The notes below the pieces were generated by a model. That model was not told the DNA's origin. It was given only the letters and a program-made list of their open reading frames with translations, and did no database searches. Of a stretch of 32,951 bases of DNA, positions 7,349-15,156 are shown in pieces. Positions within the stretch are counted from its first letter, which is position 1. The number at the start of each line of letters is the position of its first letter. Position numbers and translations under genes: made by a program. The stretch is from an uncultured Clostridia bacterium (GTDB lineage Bacteria; Bacillota; Clostridia; Oscillospirales; Acutalibacteraceae): assembly GCA_937876205.1 (NCBI GenBank), contig CALEII010000064.1:1-32951 (forward strand). Direction: 5' to 3'.

Positions 7349-8182
7349 TTACCCGTTGTAAATTGCCTTTATCATCGCAATTTCTTTTGCGTAGCCGTCA
7401 ATTTCATTGGGAGTTTCCAGATTTATGGGAAGTCCCTCAAGCTGGGGCATTTTAATAAATTTCATAAGAGCTTCAAAGCCGATATGCCCATCACCGATTT
7501 TCTGATGTCTGTCCTTATGAGCTCCTGTGGGATTCATACTGTCATTGAGGTGAATTGCCTTGAGCCTGTCAATGCCGATTACTCTGTCAAACTCCTCAAG
7601 CACTGCTTCAGGGTTATTTATGATATCGTATCCGCCGTCTGAAATATGGCAGGTGTCAAGACAGACACCGATTTTGTCGCTGAGCTCGGTTCTGTCGATA
7701 ATGGCTTTAAGCTCCTCAAAGCTTCTGCCAACTTCACTTCCCTTGCCTGCCATTGTTTCAAGCAGAACAGTTGTGGTCATCTCAGGAAAAAGCACCTTAT
7801 TGAGAACCTCAGAAATGAGCTCAATCCCCTTTTCTGCGCCCTGCCCCACGTGGCTGCCGGGATGAAAATTATAGTAATTATCAGGCACATATTCCATTCT
7901 TTTAAGGTCATCTGCAAATGTTTCAAGTGCGAATTCACGTACTCTCGCATCTGCACCCGCCGCATTGAGCGTGTATGGTGCGTGAGCCACAATTCTGCCG
8001 AAGTTATGCTCCTTGGCAAACTCAAGATAAGCCTTCACATCGGCTTCATCAATGTCCTTTGCCTTGCCGCCTCTGGGGTTGCGTGTAAAAAACTGAAAAG
8101 TATTTGCACCTATTGCGTGAGCCTGCTTACCCATTGCAAGAAAGCCCTTTGATGCTGATAAATGACAACCTATATATAACAT
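7349..8182 (-). CDS. nfo: Endonuclease IV (deoxyribonuclease IV)
   Basis: A 277-residue TIM-barrel AP endonuclease that cuts DNA at abasic sites during base excision repair. The tri-zinc ligand motifs are all present in order: HAPYTLN, NFHPGSH, LLETMAGKG, CLDTCH, HLNDS, KDRHQKIGDGHIG and NLETPNE. Length matches the family. The start follows an AAAGGAGAG box that lies in the end of the ATPase gene, whose stop is one base away, so the two are co-transcribed and probably coupled. Finding nfo behind a zinc/cadmium exporter is unusual; toxic metals damage DNA and nfo itself needs zinc, but a functional link is inference. Confidence 0.96.
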   Translation of the reverse strand: MLYIGCHLSASKGFLAMGKQAHAIGANTFQFFTRNPRGGKAKDIDEADVKAYLEFAKEHNFGRIVAHAPYTLNAAGADARVREFALETFADDLKRMEYVPDNYYNFHPGSHVGQGAEKGIELISEVLNKVLFPEMTTTVLLETMAGKGSEVGRSFEELKAIIDRTELSDKIGVCLDTCHISDGGYDIINNPEAVLEEFDRVIGIDRLKAIHLNDSMNPTGAHKDRHQKIGDGHIGFEALMKFIKMPQLEGLPINLETPNEIDGYAKEIAMIKAIYNG

Positions 8183-8183
8183 T

Positions 8184-10013
8184 TTATCTCTCCTTTAACG
8201 CTCTGAATGAATTGAGCACTGCAAGCACCATTACGCCCACATCACCGAAAACGGCAACACCCATACCGACGATATTGAATGAGCAGAGTATCAGTATACC
8301 GACCTTTATCGCAACAGAAAGTATAATATTCTGTTTTGCAATATTCATTGTCCTTTTTGATATTTTCACTGCAGTGTCAATTTTTGATATCTCATCTGTC
8401 ATTATGACGATATCTGCTGCTTCAATTGCCGCATCTGAGCCCAGTGCACCCATTGCAATGCCTGTATCGGCACGGGCAAGCACGGGCGCATCATTTATGC
8501 CGTCACCCACATAAACGGTTTTACCCTTTGATTCTGAAATGATTTTTTCAATTTCACTTACCTTTTCATCGGGAAGAAGCTCTGCCGAGTATTCATCAAT
8601 ACCGAGTATTTCAGCTGTTTTTTCTGCTGTTTTCTTCACATCACCCGTAAGCATAACAGTCTTTTTTATGCCCGATTTTTTAAGCTCTGCAATGCCTGAT
8701 GCGGCATCCTTTTTAAGCTCATCAGCTATAATTATACTGCCGCAGAATTTTTTGTCAACAGCCACATAAATAACAGCCGTACCGTCTGTTCTCTCAAAGC
8801 ATATATTTTCACTTTCCATAAGCTTTATATTGCCTGCGAGCACGGTTTTTCCGTCAACAACAGCTTTTACACCGTGACCGGCAATCTCTTCGGATGATGA
8901 AATTCTGTTTATGTCAATATTCCCCTGATATGCTTCACGCACACTCTTTGCAATGGGGTGTGACGACACATTCTCGGCATATGCGGCAAGTCTGATAAGC
9001 TCACCTTCACTTATATCAACGGCATTGACCTTCTGCACACTGAAAACTCCCTTTGTAAGAGTTCCCGTCTTGTCAAAAACAACATTCTCTGCCTTTGAAA
9101 GCGTTTCAATATAGTTTCCGCCTTTAATAAGAATACCTTTTTTTGCAGCACCTCCGATACCGCCGAAAAATGCCAGAGGTACAGAAATAACAAGTGCACA
9201 GGGACAGGAAACAACAAGAAACGACAACGCCCTGTATATGAAATCACTGAATTCTGCACCCTCAATGACAAGAGGCGGAACAACTGCAAGAACAAGCGCA
9301 CAGACAAGCACAACGGGAGTATAGTACTTTGCAAATTTTGTGATGAATTTCTCTGAAGACGACTTTCTTGCCGATGCTGTTTCAACCAGCTCAAGAATTC
9401 TTGAAACGGTGGAATCATCAAAGCTTTTTGTGACTCTTACCGTGAGTGTTGCGTTTTTATTTATGCATCCGCTGAGAATTTCATCACCCTCATTCACCTC
9501 ACGGGGCACTGATTCACCCGTCAGAGCAGATGTGTCAAGGAATGACTTCCCCGACACCACAATTCCGTCAAGCGCAACCCTTTCACCTGCACCGACAACA
9601 ATCATATCGCCTATTTCAACGTCGTCCGGGTCAACCTTTTCGGTTTTTCCGTCAATGAGAAGATTTGCATAGTCGGGGCAGATATTCATAACATCACTGA
9701 TTGATTTACGGGATTTTTTCACAGCATAGTCCTCAAACAGCTCACCCACTCTGTAAAACAGCACAACAAAAACTGCTTCAGGGTATTCCTTTATGCAGAA
9801 TGCCCCCACTGCGGCAACAACCATAAGTGTGTTTTCATTGAATATATTACCCTTGGCAATTCCCTTTACGGCACTGATAATTACCTTCATACCGCTGAAA
9901 ATGAACGCAAGCAGAAACAGAATAAACCGCAGAATATTCAATTCCTCAGGCACAAAAAAAGCACCGACAAACAGGACTGCACCCGAAACAAGCAATAAAA
10001 TTTCTTTTTTCAT
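8184..10013 (-). CDS. cadA: P1B-type metal-exporting ATPase, Zn/Cd/Pb class
   Basis: A 609-residue heavy-metal P-type ATPase. Visible in order: two N-terminal helix pairs, the actuator TGES motif, the metal-binding SCPCAL in the sixth helix, the phosphorylation site DKTGTLTKG, the SSHPIA nucleotide-binding His-Pro, GDGINDAP, and a last helix containing GDVGVMVLAVLNS whose Asp is typical of the Zn/Cd/Pb subgroup. It exports divalent metal using ATP. The usual N-terminal HMA domain is missing; a free HMA protein is encoded one base upstream. Together with the CadC-type repressor this forms a metal-inducible efflux operon. Zn versus Cd preference cannot be settled from sequence. Confidence 0.93.
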   Translation of the reverse strand: MKKEILLLVSGAVLFVGAFFVPEELNILRFILFLLAFIFSGMKVIISAVKGIAKGNIFNENTLMVVAAVGAFCIKEYPEAVFVVLFYRVGELFEDYAVKKSRKSISDVMNICPDYANLLIDGKTEKVDPDDVEIGDMIVVGAGERVALDGIVVSGKSFLDTSALTGESVPREVNEGDEILSGCINKNATLTVRVTKSFDDSTVSRILELVETASARKSSSEKFITKFAKYYTPVVLVCALVLAVVPPLVIEGAEFSDFIYRALSFLVVSCPCALVISVPLAFFGGIGGAAKKGILIKGGNYIETLSKAENVVFDKTGTLTKGVFSVQKVNAVDISEGELIRLAAYAENVSSHPIAKSVREAYQGNIDINRISSSEEIAGHGVKAVVDGKTVLAGNIKLMESENICFERTDGTAVIYVAVDKKFCGSIIIADELKKDAASGIAELKKSGIKKTVMLTGDVKKTAEKTAEILGIDEYSAELLPDEKVSEIEKIISESKGKTVYVGDGINDAPVLARADTGIAMGALGSDAAIEAADIVIMTDEISKIDTAVKISKRTMNIAKQNIILSVAIKVGILILCSFNIVGMGVAVFGDVGVMVLAVLNSFRALKER

Positions 10014-10014
10014 A

Positions 10015-10236
10015 TCAGATATATTCTATTTCCACATCGGGCTCAATCTTATGAATGATTTTTTCTGCCTGTGATTTAATGTCCTCGATTTTTGCTTCGT
10101 CGGCAACAAGTATCATTTTCTCTGTCAGAAAATTCACCGTAACAGACTCAACACCGTCAAGTCTTGAAATCTTTTCTTCGATTTTTGCTGCACAGTTTGC
10201 ACAGCAGAGATCGTGAAGCTTTGCTTTAATTTTCAT
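10015..10236 (-). CDS. Free-standing heavy-metal-associated (HMA) domain protein
   Basis: A 73-residue single-domain protein. The fold pattern is the ferredoxin-like HMA: LHDLCCANCAAKIEEKI carries the CxxC metal site (CANC) preceded by an extra Cys, then VESVTVNF and EKMILVAD strands. Such proteins bind soft metal ions and hand them to P1B ATPases. Here it sits one base before the ATPase gene, which lacks its own HMA domain, so it looks like a split-off N-terminal domain acting in trans. It is not a frameshift artefact of a fusion that can be seen here, because both genes have proper ends and starts. It lies six bases after the repressor gene. Confidence 0.9.
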   Translation of the reverse strand: MKIKAKLHDLCCANCAAKIEEKISRLDGVESVTVNFLTEKMILVADEAKIEDIKSQAEKIIHKIEPDVEIEYI

Positions 10237-10242
10237 AATAAA

Positions 10243-10611
10243 TCAGTCCCTTTCCTTGATATGCTCAATACCCATTTCGAGTATGGTCTTAACGTGGTCA
10301 TCTTTAAGTGTATAAAACACGTTTTTGCCGTCTCGCCTGAATTTGACAAGCTGTGCATCCTTCAGAACTTTAAGCTGATGTGATATTGCCGATTTTGTCA
10401 TACCCAGCACCTCAGACAGGTCACAGACACACATTTCTTCATTGTCAAGTGCAGCCATTATCCTCATTCGGGTACTGTCACTCATAACCTTGAAGAAATC
10501 CGACACGGCATAAAGCACCTCGGTATCTTCCATCACTTCTTTAACGTGCGCCACCACATCAGAATGCACAACATCGCATTCACACATTTCACTGTGCTGA
10601 TGAATATCCAT
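10243..10611 (-). CDS. cadC: ArsR/SmtB-family metal-sensing repressor, CadC type
   Basis: A 122-residue winged-helix repressor. The N-terminus HQHSEMCECDVVHSD is rich in Cys and His; EEMCVCDLSEVL carries the CxC of the alpha-3 metal site; TKSAISHQLKVLKDA is the recognition helix; and DDH...EHIKE near the end matches the alpha-5 zinc site pattern (D-x-H, then H-x-x-E). CadC/SmtB proteins leave DNA when they bind Cd, Pb or Zn. It heads the operon with the HMA protein and ATPase. Its promoter has an inverted repeat filling the spacer and another just downstream, which fits autorepression. An AGGTGG box precedes the start. Confidence 0.93.
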   Translation of the reverse strand: MDIHQHSEMCECDVVHSDVVAHVKEVMEDTEVLYAVSDFFKVMSDSTRMRIMAALDNEEMCVCDLSEVLGMTKSAISHQLKVLKDAQLVKFRRDGKNVFYTLKDDHVKTILEMGIEHIKERD

Positions 10612-10634
10612 ATTCCCACCTCAATTCATTTAAA

Positions 10635-10656
10635 CAGTTGAGCAATCATTCAACTG
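10635..10656. promoter_or_regulatory. Candidate CadC operator 1
   Basis: Perfect inverted repeat CAGTTGA, 8 bases, TCAACTG, just downstream of the -10 box, as expected for a repressor of the ArsR family. Confidence 0.65.
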
Positions 10657-10664
10657 TCATTCAT

Positions 10665-10694
10665 ATTATAGTTGAACAACCGCTCAATTGTCAA
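10665..10694 (-). promoter_or_regulatory. Promoter of the metal-efflux operon with operator 2 in the spacer
   Basis: Minus strand: consensus TTGACA (10689-10694), 18-bp spacer, consensus TATAAT (10665-10670). AGTTGA-8-TCAATT at 10670-10689 is a one-mismatch copy of the inverted repeat at 10635-10656 and occupies the spacer, so a bound repressor would block polymerase. Confidence 0.75.
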
Positions 10695-10706
10695 TAGAAA
10701 AATCAG

Positions 10707-10890
10707 AATTTATCGAACCGAAGTTCGACAAGAATTCGCAATTGGAAATTCGCAATTCGCAATTGTGGAAGGGGCAAGCCCCTTAAACCCCATTATAATG
10801 GTTCAAAAGGCGGAGCCTTTTCCTAAATTGCGCATTGATAATTGCTAATTGCCAATTTAATTTATCGAGGGCACCTCGACAAATTATTGT
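10707..10890. repeat. Palindromic miniature repeat element (MITE-like), copy B
   Basis: About 184 bases with no gene. The left end is a hairpin TTATCGAAC/GTTCGACAA (10710-10731, one mismatch); the right end is AATTTATCGAGG/CCTCGACAAATT (10859-10885, one mismatch). Inside them are facing degenerate arms of the AATTCGCAATT/AATTGCCAATT type. The centre holds two small hairpins, GGGGC-aa-GCCCC and AAAAGGC-gga-GCCTTTT. The last 53 bases match 1-53. The architecture, but not the arm sequence, is the same as at 20318-20498. It fills most of the gap between the metal operon and rplU. Confidence 0.7.
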
Positions 10891-10946
10891 GCAAATTCCC
10901 TCACCTGCACAAAGCGTTTATATATTTATTTATCGTATTTGCACTC

Positions 10947-10975
10947 TTGACAGAGGTTTTTATTAGTGGTATAAT
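10947..10975 (+). promoter_or_regulatory. Sigma-A promoter of rplU-prp-rpmA
   Basis: Perfect TTGACA (10947-10952), 17-bp spacer, perfect TATAAT (10970-10975). Confidence 0.85.
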
Positions 10976-10982
10976 CTCTATG

Positions 10983-11062
10983 CCGCATATGGCAGGCAGG
11001 GCTTTTTGCGCCCAAAAAGTGGTTTTTACCCGCCCGTCGTAGCGAGTCTTAATAAGGAAGGT
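10983..11062 (+). promoter_or_regulatory. 5' leader of rplU, L21-leader type candidate
   Basis: The roughly 90-base untranslated region between promoter and rplU contains GGGC..GCCC and GGCAGG..CCCGCC pairing segments, GCGCCCAAAAAG and ACCCGCCCGTCG. Its position and G/C-rich folded nature fit the Firmicutes L21 leader described in Rfam, but I could not verify the consensus. Confidence 0.5.
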
Positions 11063-11069
11063 AAATCTG

Positions 11070-11381
11070 ATGTACGCAATTATCGAAACAGGCGGCAAGC
11101 AGTACAAAGTAGAAGAAGGCTCAATCGTCTTCATCGAAAAGCTTGACGTTGAAGCTGACAGCGAAGTAGTTTTTGATAAGGTTATTGCTGTAGGTGCAGA
11201 CGACGGCATCAAAGTCGGCGCTCCCTATGTTGCAGGTGCAACCGTTACAGCTAAGGCTGTTAAGAACGGCAAGGGCAAGAAAATTACTGTTGCTACCTAC
11301 AAAGCAAAGAAAAACGAAAAGCGTAAGATGGGCCACAGACAGCCCTACACAAAGATTGAAGTTGCTTCAATCAACGCTTAA
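11070..11381 (+). CDS. rplU: Ribosomal protein L21
   Basis: A 103-residue protein of normal L21 length. MYAIIETGGKQYKVEEG at the start and KRKMGHRQPYTKI near the end are L21 hallmarks. It is a 23S rRNA-binding protein of the large subunit. First gene of the conserved rplU-prp-rpmA operon; the stop TAA overlaps the ATG of prp by one base (TAATG), giving translational coupling. An AAGGAAGG box precedes the start. Confidence 0.98.
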   Translation: MYAIIETGGKQYKVEEGSIVFIEKLDVEADSEVVFDKVIAVGADDGIKVGAPYVAGATVTAKAVKNGKGKKITVATYKAKKNEKRKMGHRQPYTKIEVASINA

Positions 11382-11683
11382 TGATCAGAGCTAAGTTTAA
11401 TATCCGCAAAGGTAGTTTCACTATCGAAGGGCATTCGGGCTCGGCTGAATCGGGGCAGGACATTGTATGTGCCGCAGTTTCATCGGCAGCATATATGGCT
11501 GTGAACACGATAACCGAAATACTCGGTGAACAGGTCAGTGCTGATGTCAGTGACGGATATATGAAAATTTCTCTGAGCGGCAGAAATCAAGCCGCAACGG
11601 ATATCCTCAGAGGGCTGGAACTTCATATTTCAGAGCTTAAAAAGGACTATCCCGACTTTATCAAAATAATTACGGAGGTATAA
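11381..11683 (+). CDS. prp: Ribosomal-processing cysteine protease Prp
   Basis: A 100-residue protein. GHSGSAESGQDIVCAAVSS places the catalytic His18 and Cys30 twelve residues apart, as in the family. Prp removes the N-terminal extension of L27 in Firmicutes and related groups. The target is encoded three bases downstream and carries the matching extension, NIQLF before AHKKG. Gene order L21-Prp-L27 is the conserved arrangement. Confidence 0.96.
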   Translation: MIRAKFNIRKGSFTIEGHSGSAESGQDIVCAAVSSAAYMAVNTITEILGEQVSADVSDGYMKISLSGRNQAATDILRGLELHISELKKDYPDFIKIITEV

Positions 11684-11686
11684 GCT

Positions 11687-11965
11687 ATGCTCAAGATAAA
11701 CATTCAGCTTTTTGCGCATAAAAAAGGTATGGGTTCAACCCGTAACGGCCGTGACTCAGAATCAAAGAGACTCGGCGTTAAGCGTGCAGACGGCCAGACT
11801 GTTAATGCAGGAACAATTCTTGTTCGTCAGAGAGGCACAAAGATCCACCCCGGCAACAACGTTGGTAAGGGTTCTGACGATACACTTTTCGCTCTTGTTA
11901 ACGGTACTGTTAAGTTTGAGAGAATGGGCAAAGACCGCAAAAAGGTCAGCGTTTACGAAAACTAA
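11687..11965 (+). CDS. rpmA: Ribosomal protein L27 with cleavable N-terminal extension
   Basis: A 92-residue L27, a large-subunit protein that reaches the peptidyl transferase centre. AHKKGMGSTRNGRDSESKRL is the conserved mature N-terminal region; it is preceded by LKINIQLF, the extension that Prp cuts after Phe9. GTKIHPGNNVGKGSDDTLFA is the central L27 signature. Last gene of the operon, followed by a terminator. Confidence 0.98.
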   Translation: MLKINIQLFAHKKGMGSTRNGRDSESKRLGVKRADGQTVNAGTILVRQRGTKIHPGNNVGKGSDDTLFALVNGTVKFERMGKDRKKVSVYEN

Positions 11966-11979
11966 GATTTTATTCCATA

Positions 11980-12005
11980 AAGCCTGTGCTGCGGCACAGG
12001 CTTTT
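11980..12005 (+). terminator. Intrinsic terminator of rplU-prp-rpmA
   Basis: AAGCCTGTGC (11980-11989) pairs with GCACAGGCTT (11994-12003) around a 4-base loop; a short T-run follows. Confidence 0.8.
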
Positions 12006-12015
12006 AACATTTTTC

Positions 12016-12044
12016 TTGACATAAAATGTCCTTTATTATATAAT
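12016..12044 (+). promoter_or_regulatory. Sigma-A promoter of the flavin oxidoreductase gene
   Basis: TTGACA (12016-12021), 17-bp spacer, TATAAT (12039-12044). Confidence 0.85.
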
Positions 12045-12098
12045 TGTTTTTAACGGAACTTTATGTTCTAAAATTTGTGATGAAAGTGTTGTGTCAGT

Positions 12099-14162
12099 AT
12101 GGATCAGAAATATGATGCCTTATTTACCCCCTGGAAAATAGGTAATGTTGAGATCAAGAACAGAATCGTTATGTGCCCTATGGGCGGTACATCTCTCTTC
12201 GGTTGGTTTGAGCTCGGCGGTTGCCATTTTGACAAGGAGGCTGCAAAGCTCTTCCTCGAAAGAGCACAGAATAATGTAGGTCTTATCATTCCCGGTATTG
12301 CACCCCTGCGTGATACCTTCTGGGGCAAGTGGCTCTGGCAGAATCCCAAGATGTTTGAAGACCTCAAGGAGTTTATGGATGAAATTCACAAAACAGGTGC
12401 AAAGCTGTTCATTCAGCTCACTGCAGGTATGGGCCGTTCATGGGCTATTACCGAGCTTGTTGCGCCTCTTCATAAAAATAAAATCACCCGTGCTCTCGTA
12501 AAGCCTATTCTTGATACATCACACGAACTTGCTTCTCCCTCTCCTCAGCCTTCACGTTGGGCACACGATATAATCTGCCCCGAGATGACTGTTGAGCAGA
12601 TTCACGAAATCATTGAAGCATTTGCAAAGACAGCAAAGCTCTGCCGTGATGCAGGCGTTGACGGTGTTGAGGTTCACGCTGTTCACGAAGGTTATCTTCT
12701 TGACCAGTTTGCAATCGAATTCTTCAATAAGCGTGTGGACCAGTACGGCGGCAACTTCGAGAACAGATACCGTTTCGCTGTTGAAGTTGTAAAGGCTATC
12801 AAGGAATCCTGCGGTGACGATTACCCCGTATCACTGCGTTACTCAGTTGAGTCAAAGATGAAGGGCTTCTGCGAAGGTGCAATGCCCGGTGAAGAATACA
12901 CAGAAGTGGGCAGAGCTATGGCTGAATCAGAGAAGGCTGCAAAGTACCTTCAGGATGCAGGCTACGATATGCTCAATGCAGATAACGGTACATACGACTC
13001 CTGGTACTGGGCACATCCCCCTATGTATATGCCTCAGAACTGTAATCTTGACGATGTTGCTCACATCAAGAATTTTGTTGACATTCCCGTTGTCTGTGCA
13101 GGCCGTATGGAACCCGATGTGGGTGCAAAAGCTGTTGCAGAGGGCAAGATTGACGGTGTAGGTATTGCACGTCAGTTCCTTGTTGACCCCGAATGGATTA
13201 CAAAGCTTATTGAAGACAGACTTGAGGACATCAAGCCCTGTATCTGCTGTCACAGCGGTTGCTTCAACTTCTCCTCATCAAAGGGCCACGCAAATACACA
13301 GGATCTTCTCGACACAATGGGTCTTGCCCGTTGTGCTCTGAATCCTCAGACAATGCAGTCAAAGAAATACAATATCAAGCCTGCAAAGAAATCAAAGAGA
13401 ATTGCTGTTGTCGGCGGCGGTATCGGCGGTATGGAAGCAGCAATCGTCTGCGCAAAGCGTGGTCATAAAGTAGACCTTTATGAAAAGAGTGACAAGCTCG
13501 GCGGTGTATTCATTGCTGCTGCAGCTCCCTCTTTCAAGGAAAAGGACCGTGACCTTATCGCATGGTACATCCGTGAAATCGGTAAGTACAACATAAATGT
13601 ACATTTCAATACAGAAATCAAGAGTACTGAATCTCTTCAGGCTGACGAAGTAATTATTGCAACCGGCTCAGTTGCAAACTCAATCCCCGTAAAGGGTGCT
13701 AAGGAATACGGCATTGAAGCTGTTGATTACCTTCTGGGCAATAAGACAGTGGGTGACAACGTTGTTGTTGTCGGCGGCGGTCTTACAGGCTGTGAAATTG
13801 CTTACGACCTCTATCTTCAGGGCAAGAAGCCTGTTATCATCGAGATGCAGGATGACCTTATCACAACTCCCGGTGTGGCTCTTGCAAACACAAGCTTCCT
13901 TCGTGACTGCTTCAAGACAAACAAGGTTCCCGTTTATCTTGAGACAAAGACAACAGAAATCCGTGCAGACGGCGTTACTGTTGCCGACAAGGACGGCAAA
14001 ACAACAGATATCCCCTGCGACAATGTTATCCTTTCAGTCGGCTACAAGCCTGCTCCTCTTGCTCCCAAGGCAAAGCACGTTCATATCGTGGGCGATGCAA
14101 GCAAGGTAGGCAATCTCAGAACTGTTATCTGGCAGGCATGGGATGTTGCAATGAAGCTGTAA
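12099..14162 (+). CDS. Fe-S flavin oxidoreductase of the 2,4-dienoyl-CoA reductase/BaiCD type
   Basis: A 687-residue three-part enzyme. Residues 1-370 are an old-yellow-enzyme FMN barrel (PWKIGNVEIKNRIVMCPMGG; VEVHAVHEGYLLDQF with active-site His; GVGIARQFLVDPEW). CxxCxxxC at about 380-387 (CICCHSGC) plus CALNP near 412 bind a [4Fe-4S] cluster. The C-terminal part has two dinucleotide folds, VVGGGIGGMEAA and VVVGGGLTGCEIA, for FAD and NAD(P)H. Family members reduce enoyl groups in fatty acids, bile acids, drugs and cinnamates, or demethylate amines; the substrate is not evident. It is a single-gene unit with its own strong promoter and terminator, but only a weak Shine-Dalgarno (GAAAG) before the ATG. 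Confidence 0.9.
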   Translation: MDQKYDALFTPWKIGNVEIKNRIVMCPMGGTSLFGWFELGGCHFDKEAAKLFLERAQNNVGLIIPGIAPLRDTFWGKWLWQNPKMFEDLKEFMDEIHKTGAKLFIQLTAGMGRSWAITELVAPLHKNKITRALVKPILDTSHELASPSPQPSRWAHDIICPEMTVEQIHEIIEAFAKTAKLCRDAGVDGVEVHAVHEGYLLDQFAIEFFNKRVDQYGGNFENRYRFAVEVVKAIKESCGDDYPVSLRYSVESKMKGFCEGAMPGEEYTEVGRAMAESEKAAKYLQDAGYDMLNADNGTYDSWYWAHPPMYMPQNCNLDDVAHIKNFVDIPVVCAGRMEPDVGAKAVAEGKIDGVGIARQFLVDPEWITKLIEDRLEDIKPCICCHSGCFNFSSSKGHANTQDLLDTMGLARCALNPQTMQSKKYNIKPAKKSKRIAVVGGGIGGMEAAIVCAKRGHKVDLYEKSDKLGGVFIAAAAPSFKEKDRDLIAWYIREIGKYNINVHFNTEIKSTESLQADEVIIATGSVANSIPVKGAKEYGIEAVDYLLGNKTVGDNVVVVGGGLTGCEIAYDLYLQGKKPVIIEMQDDLITTPGVALANTSFLRDCFKTNKVPVYLETKTTEIRADGVTVADKDGKTTDIPCDNVILSVGYKPAPLAPKAKHVHIVGDASKVGNLRTVIWQAWDVAMKL

Positions 14163-14176
14163 TTCAGAAATATTTT

Positions 14177-14217
14177 CAGGACTTATCCGTTCAGACGGGT
14201 AAGTCCTGTTGATTTTC
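14177..14217 (+). terminator. Intrinsic terminator of the flavin oxidoreductase gene
   Basis: CAGGACTTATCCG (14177-14189) pairs with CGGGTAAGTCCTG (14196-14208) with one G-U pair; an interrupted T-run follows. Confidence 0.7.
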
Positions 14218-14258
14218 TCAGCAAAGTGTGTTAATATTCATCTGTGTGAGGTGATAAA

Positions 14259-15113
14259 ATGTTTTACTGTCAGTTCAGAGCAGGAGAAATAGTGATGGAT
14301 GTCTGCACTCCCGAAAAGCTTAATATTTCAGAGCCATATTCCTTGTTTGTGTGTGAAGGAGAAAAAGCAGACTTTTCCGTTGAATTTTCATACTGCAATG
14401 CTATCGATGCTGCATCGGGAAAAATGCTTTACCGTGGTGATGCCTACGATGTAACAGATGACGGCGACTGTATTCATTTTTATTACCATATTCAGGGTGA
14501 AAACGATTATTATGCAAAAAGAATTGTCAAAAAGTCAGATAACACCGTGCACAGAATTTTCATTCCCGAAAAATTCAAAGGAAAAATCTGGACAAGACTT
14601 GTTTTCAGCCTGATAAACTTTGACGAAATCGCAGCTGAGCACGGCGCCAGTGTTTTTCACGCCTCTGTTATTGAGTACAATGGCAGTGCAATACTTTTCA
14701 CTGCCCCTTGCGGCACAGGCAAATCAACTCAGGCTGCACTGTGGGAAAAACACCGCAATGCAGAGATTATCAACGGTGACAAGGCACTGATTTATGAAAA
14801 TAAAAACGAATTCTTTGTCTCCGGTCTGCCGTTTTCAGGCTCATCTGACATATGTGTAAATAAGATATTGCCCGTGAAAGCCATTGTAAGACTCTCACAG
14901 GCAAAAGAAAATATTATTTCACGGCTGACAGGTCTCAGAGCATACAAAGCCGTTTTTGAGGGTTGTTACCACTCAAAATGGAGTGGAGAATACAACAATG
15001 CAACCTCCCTGACTGCAGAAAGATTCGCTTCCTGCGTGCCGGTGCTTTCACTTGCCTGTCTGCCGGACGAATCAGCTGTTGAAACACTTGAAAATTTTAT
15101 TTCACAGTTATAA
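14259..15113 (+). CDS. HPr kinase/PEPCK-like P-loop protein of unknown substrate
   Basis: A 284-residue protein. The Walker A loop TAPCGTGKST lies near residues 148-157, followed by IINGDKALI, LPFSGSSDICVN and LPVKAIVRLSQAKEN, a pattern seen in HprK-like/PEP carboxykinase-like proteins. The N-terminal 140 residues are beta-rich and lack a recognised domain. Relatives often sit in peptide-modification or nucleotidyltransferase clusters; none is present here. True HprK is larger and has a second signature I do not see. Two starts are possible: 14259 (GAGGTG box) and 14295 (AGGAG box). The gene ends in a hairpin that also contains the next gene's RBS. It may phosphorylate a protein or small molecule; that is inference. 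Confidence 0.7.
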   Translation: MFYCQFRAGEIVMDVCTPEKLNISEPYSLFVCEGEKADFSVEFSYCNAIDAASGKMLYRGDAYDVTDDGDCIHFYYHIQGENDYYAKRIVKKSDNTVHRIFIPEKFKGKIWTRLVFSLINFDEIAAEHGASVFHASVIEYNGSAILFTAPCGTGKSTQAALWEKHRNAEIINGDKALIYENKNEFFVSGLPFSGSSDICVNKILPVKAIVRLSQAKENIISRLTGLRAYKAVFEGCYHSKWSGEYNNATSLTAERFASCVPVLSLACLPDESAVETLENFISQL

Positions 15114-15119
15114 AAAAGC

Positions 15120-15156
15120 ATCATCCCGTAAAAAATATTTACGGGGTGATTTTTTT
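15120..15156 (+). terminator. Terminator hairpin that includes the next gene's ribosome binding site
   Basis: ATCATCCCGTAAA (15120-15132) pairs with TTTACGGGGTGAT (15138-15150), 13 pairs with one G-U, followed by six T residues and then directly the ATG at 15157. The Shine-Dalgarno GGGGTGA is in the 3' arm, so folding would stop transcription or hide the RBS. Confidence 0.75.

Noticed and set aside
10013..10015. Frameshifted single CadA gene split into HMA and ATPase parts
   Set aside because: Both parts have complete starts and stops, and the HMA protein is of normal single-domain length, so a genuine split is more likely.
10842..11042. 66-residue open frame before rplU
   Set aside because: Overlaps the repeat element, promoter and leader; no RBS.
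13696..14109. 137-residue open frame inside the flavin oxidoreductase gene
   Set aside because: Out-of-frame shadow of the FAD/NAD-binding region; no RBS and no family match.
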